A stretch of 36,369 bases of DNA. It comes from JBGZFC01 sp964631255 (lineage in GTDB: Bacteria; Bacteroidota; Bacteroidia; Bacteroidales; Dysgonomonadaceae). Shown here in pieces: positions 32,985-36,369 of the stretch. Every line of letters starts with the position of its first letter. The stretch's first letter is position 1. The position numbers and the translations under genes are program-made. The notes beneath the pieces are model-generated. The model searched no databases. It saw only the letters and a program-made list of their open reading frames with translations, and was not told the origin of the DNA. The DNA is taken from the NCBI GenBank assembly GCA_964631255.1, contig CAZVWS010000021.1, forward strand, positions 1-36,369, written 5' to 3'.

Positions 32985-33968
32985 TTAATGGTTACTTTTG
33001 TTGTATTCAGATTCAATAATTTCGCTGATTACGTCGGTTATGGATAAACCGGCAGCTGCCACTTGTTGTGGGATAAAACTGGTTGCGGTCATACCCGGAG
33101 TGGTGTTTATTTCGAGCAAAATAGGTTGGTTTTCCGAGATGATAAAATCGGCACGGATAAATCCTTTTGCATCAATCAGTTTGTATATTTTCTTTGTGAG
33201 TTGCTGAATCTTGTTCGTCAACGTATCCGAAATGCGTGCAGGAGTAATCTCCTCCACCTGTCCGTTGTATTTGGCATCGTAATCAAAAAATTCGTTGGTT
33301 GTTACCACTTCGGTAACCGGTAAAACAACAATCTCTTTCTCGTTTTTATAACAGCCGCAAGTAACTTCCGTGCCCGAGATGAAACCCTCTATCAATACTT
33401 CGGGTGCTTCACCAAAAGCTTCTTCTACAGCTTTTTGAATCGATTCTTTTTCTTTTACTTTGGTGGTAGCAAAACTGGAGCCTCCCACGTTGGGTTTCAC
33501 AAAAACAGGAAGCCCCAATCTCTCTACAACTTCGTCCGGATTTGCTTTATCGTTCATACGCAGTAGGATAGAATCGGCAACTGTAAAGCCAAAATCTTGC
33601 ATAAAATGGTTACATGCGAATTTGTTGAACGTGAGAGACGAAGCCAAAACTCCGCAATTGGAGTAGGGAATTCCCAACATATCAAAATAGCCTTGCAGTA
33701 AGCCGTCTTCGCCGGGTGTGCCATGGATGGTGATACAGGCAAAATCGAATTTGGTGCTCCATCCGTTGGCGGTAAAGCTAAAATCATTTTTATTTATCGG
33801 ATAGGTTTTTCCTTGGAACTCAACCTCCCAATTTTCTTTGTCAATCATCACTTTGTGTGCCGTATATTTCTCTTTATCCAAAAAAGAATAGATACCTTGG
33901 GCACTTTTTTCGGATACTTTTTTTTCGGAAGAGTAGCCTCCCCATACAATTGCAATTGTTTTTTTCAT
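32985..33968 (-). CDS. ddl: D-alanine--D-alanine ligase
   Basis: ATP-grasp ligase joining two D-Ala for peptidoglycan precursors in the cytoplasm; 327 aa. Hallmarks: GGYSSEKKVSEKSA near the start, IHGTPGEDGLLQG, LPVFVKPNVGGSSFATTKV, FIRADFIISENQPILLEINTTPGMT. Full length. It lies 57 bp after the rluD-type gene and 10 bp before the acyltransferase, in a cell-envelope cluster. Confidence 0.95.
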   Translation of the reverse strand: MKKTIAIVWGGYSSEKKVSEKSAQGIYSFLDKEKYTAHKVMIDKENWEVEFQGKTYPINKNDFSFTANGWSTKFDFACITIHGTPGEDGLLQGYFDMLGIPYSNCGVLASSLTFNKFACNHFMQDFGFTVADSILLRMNDKANPDEVVERLGLPVFVKPNVGGSSFATTKVKEKESIQKAVEEAFGEAPEVLIEGFISGTEVTCGCYKNEKEIVVLPVTEVVTTNEFFDYDAKYNGQVEEITPARISDTLTNKIQQLTKKIYKLIDAKGFIRADFIISENQPILLEINTTPGMTATSFIPQQVAAAGLSITDVISEIIESEYNKSNH

Positions 33969-34025
33969 CTTCTGTTCTCTTTTATGCTTATAGATTTTTC
34001 AAAAAAATCCGGATTCGAAGTTTGG

Positions 34026-35102
34026 TTATTCCATCTCTTCCCGATTGGATGTGTAGGAAGTCCATTTTTCGATTACGGCTTGCATATCCGACGGCAATTC
34101 GCTGTCGAATAGCATCTCTTCCTTGGTTTTCGGATGAATGAACCCGAGTGTTTTGGCATGCAGACATTGCCTTGGGCACGCGGCAAAACAATTATAAATA
34201 AACTGTTTGTATTTGGCAAAAGTAGTTCCTCGCAGTATCTCGTTGCCGCCATATCGTTCATCGTTAAAGAGTGGATGCCCGATGTGCTTCATGTGCACTC
34301 TTATTTGGTGCGTTCTGCCCGTTTCCAGTCGGCATTCAACCAACGTAACATAGCCAAATCGTTGCAAAACAGTGTAGTGAGTAACGGCATGTTTGCCTTG
34401 TTCGCCATCGGGAAAAACACGCATCAGCAAGCGGTCTTTGGGGTCTCGTCCAATATTTCCGGTGATGGTGCCTTCGTTGTTTTCCACATTTCCCCACACC
34501 AGAGCTACATAGCGTCGTTTGGTTGTTTTATTGAAAAATTGTTCCGATAAAAAAGTTTTAGCTTGGGGCGTTTTGGCAATGAGCAGCAAGCCCGAAGTGT
34601 CTTTATCTATCCGGTGAACAAGCCCCAGACGAGGATCGTCCATATTCATGCCTTTCTCCAATTGGAGATGATGCGCAATGGCATTTACCAATGTGCCGGT
34701 ATAATTTCCGTGTCCGGGATGCACTACCATATCGGGCGGTTTGTTGATGACCATCAACTCGTTGTCTTCATAAACAATGTGTAGGGGTATATCTTCGGGG
34801 ATAATTTCCAATTCGCGTCTGGGTCTGTCCATGACGATGGTAACGACATCGAGAGGTTTTATCTTGTAGCTCGATTTTGCCGGTTTGTCGTTTACCAAAA
34901 TACAATTGGCATCGGCAGCTTGTTGAATTCTGTTTCGCGAAATACCTTCGATGCGGTCGCATAAAAACTTATCGATTCGTAGCAGGCTTTGCCCTTTGTC
35001 TGCCACAAACCGATAATGTTCGTATTTCGATTCGGATTCCTCAACTAATAGTTCGTCATCCTCGGGAAGGTCTTCTATATTTTCCGGACTATTATCCAAC
35101 AC
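34026..35102 (-). CDS. rluD: RluA/RluD-family 23S rRNA pseudouridine synthase
   Basis: 358 aa. N-terminal S4 RNA-binding domain (LRIDKFLCDRIEGISRNRIQ to about residue 90). Catalytic domain with LMVINKPPDMVVHPGHGN and the signature LVHRIDKDTSGLLLIAKT, catalytic Asp166. Then RYVALVWG and VECRLETGRTHQIRVHMKHIGHPL. Converts specific uridines in 23S rRNA to pseudouridine. RluD is the best match, but RluA-type paralogues exist. Begins 8 bp after the PASTA gene. Confidence 0.92.
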   Translation of the reverse strand: MLDNSPENIEDLPEDDELLVEESESKYEHYRFVADKGQSLLRIDKFLCDRIEGISRNRIQQAADANCILVNDKPAKSSYKIKPLDVVTIVMDRPRRELEIIPEDIPLHIVYEDNELMVINKPPDMVVHPGHGNYTGTLVNAIAHHLQLEKGMNMDDPRLGLVHRIDKDTSGLLLIAKTPQAKTFLSEQFFNKTTKRRYVALVWGNVENNEGTITGNIGRDPKDRLLMRVFPDGEQGKHAVTHYTVLQRFGYVTLVECRLETGRTHQIRVHMKHIGHPLFNDERYGGNEILRGTTFAKYKQFIYNCFAACPRQCLHAKTLGFIHPKTKEEMLFDSELPSDMQAVIEKWTSYTSNREEME

Positions 35103-35110
35103 ACAATTTT

Positions 35111-35785
35111 TTAGAAAAATGATTCGTCGATGTTCGATTGTTCTTCACTCGTATCCGAAGTGCTTTCTGTGCTTTTTTGCACATTTTCGGGCGCAACAAT
35201 ATATTCATCGTTCACGCTAAGTGAGTCTTCCAAAACGCCGCTGCCAACAATGAGTTTTATTGGAGAGCCGGCAGGAATTTTCTCTTCGGCCGACAATCTC
35301 CTGCCTCGGTATTCTACAGATAAAACCAGTCCACTATATTGGCTGGGCATAGTTTCTACGCTTACTTGGTTGAATCCGAGAGAATTGAGTAGTGCGGTGG
35401 CTTGTCTTTCGGAATAGTCAATCAGTTCAGGAACTGCTATTTGTTGTGGATTTTGCGAGTAGATGGTCAAATAAATGGCTCTGCCTCCTTTTACTTTGTT
35501 GGAGGCTTTGGGGCTTTGCTCTATTACCGAACCCGGTACGGCTTCTTTTCGGTAGATAGAGTCGATAATTTCGGCCTTCAGTCCTTTTGACCGTAGTAGC
35601 GATTTGGCTTCTTCTACTTGTAGTCCGTGCAAATTGGGTACAATTACATTTTGTCCGTGACGCGTGTAAATGTTTAATAACAAAAGTACAAGCACCAATA
35701 AAGCAATGCCTGAACCTATGATGATGAAAATATTCAGAATTATCTTATTTCCGAAAATACTTTTTTGATTTTTCTTTGTGCTCAT
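35111..35785 (-). CDS. PASTA-domain membrane protein
   Basis: 224 aa. Short cytoplasmic N-terminus, one transmembrane segment (about residues 16-40), then two PASTA domains (about 47-113 and 116-182), for example VIVPNLHGLQVEEAKSLLRSKGL and VPELIDYSERQATALLNSLGF. The Ser/Glu-rich C-terminus has no clear fold. PASTA domains can bind cell-wall muropeptides or beta-lactams in other proteins. No kinase domain is present. Upstream of rluD and ddl; its own -7 box lies at 35819-35826. Confidence 0.88.
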   Translation of the reverse strand: MSTKKNQKSIFGNKIILNIFIIIGSGIALLVLVLLLLNIYTRHGQNVIVPNLHGLQVEEAKSLLRSKGLKAEIIDSIYRKEAVPGSVIEQSPKASNKVKGGRAIYLTIYSQNPQQIAVPELIDYSERQATALLNSLGFNQVSVETMPSQYSGLVLSVEYRGRRLSAEEKIPAGSPIKLIVGSGVLEDSLSVNDEYIVAPENVQKSTESTSDTSEEQSNIDESFF

Positions 35786-35818
35786 TTGCTAAATTTGCTG
35801 ATGAAGTTATTAAGGGTA

Positions 35819-35826
35819 CAAAATTA
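35819..35826 (-). promoter_or_regulatory. -7 box upstream of the PASTA-rluD-ddl-acyltransferase unit
   Basis: TAATTTTG followed by TACCC on the minus strand, 33 bp before the start codon at 35785. It fits TAnnTTTG; the -33 element is unclear. Confidence 0.5.
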
Positions 35827-35892
35827 TAAAAAAAATCAAAAGGAAAAATTGAAAGTGAAATAAAAGCTGATTTCTGTCGTGTTATCATACAT

Positions 35893-35925
35893 AAAGTGGG
35901 AATATTTTATCAATATTCCCACTTT
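35893..35925 (-). terminator. Hairpin downstream of rpmH
   Basis: Perfect 14-bp arms AAAGTGGGAATATT and AATATTCCCACTTT with a 5-nt loop, 29 bp after the rpmH stop. The trailing T-run is short on the minus strand, so it may be a partial terminator or a stability hairpin. Confidence 0.65.
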
Positions 35926-35954
35926 TATGCAAAATCTTCGACTAATTCTTGTAC

Positions 35955-36101
35955 TTAATACTCGTCGGAAACGGTTAATCTTGCTCTGCCTTTTGCGCGT
36001 CTGGAAGCAAGCACTTTCCGACCGTTTTTGGTTGCCATACGAGAGCGAAAACCATGTTTGTTTACTCTCTTTCTATTGGAGGGTTGGAATGTTCTTTTCA
36101 T
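35955..36101 (-). CDS. rpmH: 50S ribosomal protein L34
   Basis: 48-aa small basic ribosomal protein, full length. Starts MKRTFQPSNRKRVNKHGFRS, then RMATKNGRKVLASRRAKGR, the signature of L34, ending LTVSDEY. Start ATG at 36099-36101 and stop at 35955-35957. It lies upstream of the PASTA gene but is separated by the 35893 hairpin and the PASTA gene's own -7 box. Confidence 0.96.
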   Translation of the reverse strand: MKRTFQPSNRKRVNKHGFRSRMATKNGRKVLASRRAKGRARLTVSDEY

Positions 36102-36145
36102 TATTATTGTATGTTTTTATTTATTTTATTCTTCAAAATGGGCTG

Positions 36146-36153
36146 CAAAGGTA
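36146..36153 (-). promoter_or_regulatory. -7 box of rpmH
   Basis: TACCTTTG followed by CAGCC on the minus strand, 44 bp before the start codon. A TTG 20 bp upstream may serve as the -33 element. Confidence 0.55.
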
Positions 36154-36323
36154 AAAAATCTTTCTGAAATCCGCAATTTTTTTTGGTTTAAATCCTAATT
36201 ATTTTCATTCGACGCCCAAAAATAACCTCTATACTCCTAATGAAAACCAGAAATTTAAGATGTTTTTTGTGGAATAATAATCTGTAAAGCAGATAGATGT
36301 AATTTTGTTTATGTATGTGAGAT

Positions 36324-36369
36324 ATGAAAATAATTGTATTGCAGGATGAATTAAGATTGTCTGATGCCA
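36324..36369 (+). CDS. Possible start of a gene running off the right edge
   Basis: ATG at 36324 opens a frame (MKIIVLQDELRLSDA) that runs to the window end. A TAATTTTG -7-like box lies 16 bp upstream (36300-36307), with no good -33. Too short to assign a product, and chance cannot be excluded. Confidence 0.25.
   Translation, partial: MKIIVLQDELRLSDA

Noticed and set aside
1..36369. CRISPR array, phage genes, toxin-antitoxin or clear defence island
   Set aside because: No regularly spaced direct repeats of 20-40 bp, no phage structural or Cas motifs. The only defence-related sequence is the truncated HsdR part of the chimera.

Overview
The window looks like chromosomal DNA of an AT-rich member of the Bacteroidota, most likely Bacteroidales. 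The evidence is the gene content (Na+-NQR plus RNF, a type IX secretion plug protein, GldB, DPP IV, an M49 peptidase with HECLGH, a six-domain S1 protein with an acidic tail) and the promoters, which carry the Bacteroidota -7 box TAnnTTTG. Two of them also have a -33 TTTG at exactly 19 bp spacing. I cannot fix the family or genus from the sequence.

Layout. 1-5510 (minus): the Na+-translocating NADH:quinone reductase operon nqrABCDEF, with nqrF running off the left edge. 5765-10666 (plus): a type IX secretion plug-domain protein, a bifunctional class A penicillin-binding protein and the gliding lipoprotein GldB. 10683-14099 (minus): a membrane protein with a degenerate Nudix-like C-terminus, and a secreted dipeptidyl peptidase IV. 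14241-15704 (minus): an unusual in-frame chimera of an IS30-type transposase N-terminus and the C-terminal part of a type I restriction HsdR subunit. 15832-17686 (minus): thermonuclease, DUF2461 protein and an OB-fold-like lipoprotein, probably one transcript from a consensus promoter. 17803-19131 (minus): dGTPase. 19333-19541 (minus): two tRNA-Leu genes with their own promoter and terminator. 20050-25799 (plus): rseC-rnfBCDGEA, the second ion-pumping redox complex. 25967-27328 (plus): a DUF6600-type lipoprotein with a low-complexity tail. 27517-29406 (minus): ribosomal protein S1, divergent from an M49 peptidase lipoprotein (29589-31655, plus). 31817-36101 (minus): rpmH, PASTA protein, RluD-type pseudouridine synthase, D-Ala-D-Ala ligase and an acyltransferase.

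How they work together. NQR and RNF are evolutionarily related respiratory pumps: NqrB/RnfD, NqrC/RnfG, NqrD/RnfE and NqrE/RnfA are homologous pairs. Their presence together suggests an anaerobe or microaerophile that couples both NADH-quinone and ferredoxin-NAD+ electron transfer to an ion gradient. The two exported peptidases (DPP IV and DPP III-like) suggest peptide use. PBP1A, Ddl and possibly the PASTA protein serve the cell wall.

Most of the window is ordinary housekeeping DNA. The parts worth a second look are the IS30/HsdR chimera, the membrane/Nudix-like fusion, heptad-periodic intergenic sequences near rseC and rnfA, and a repeat-bearing divergent promoter region between rpsA and the M49 gene. 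I did not find a clear new defence or mobile system, and no CRISPR array.
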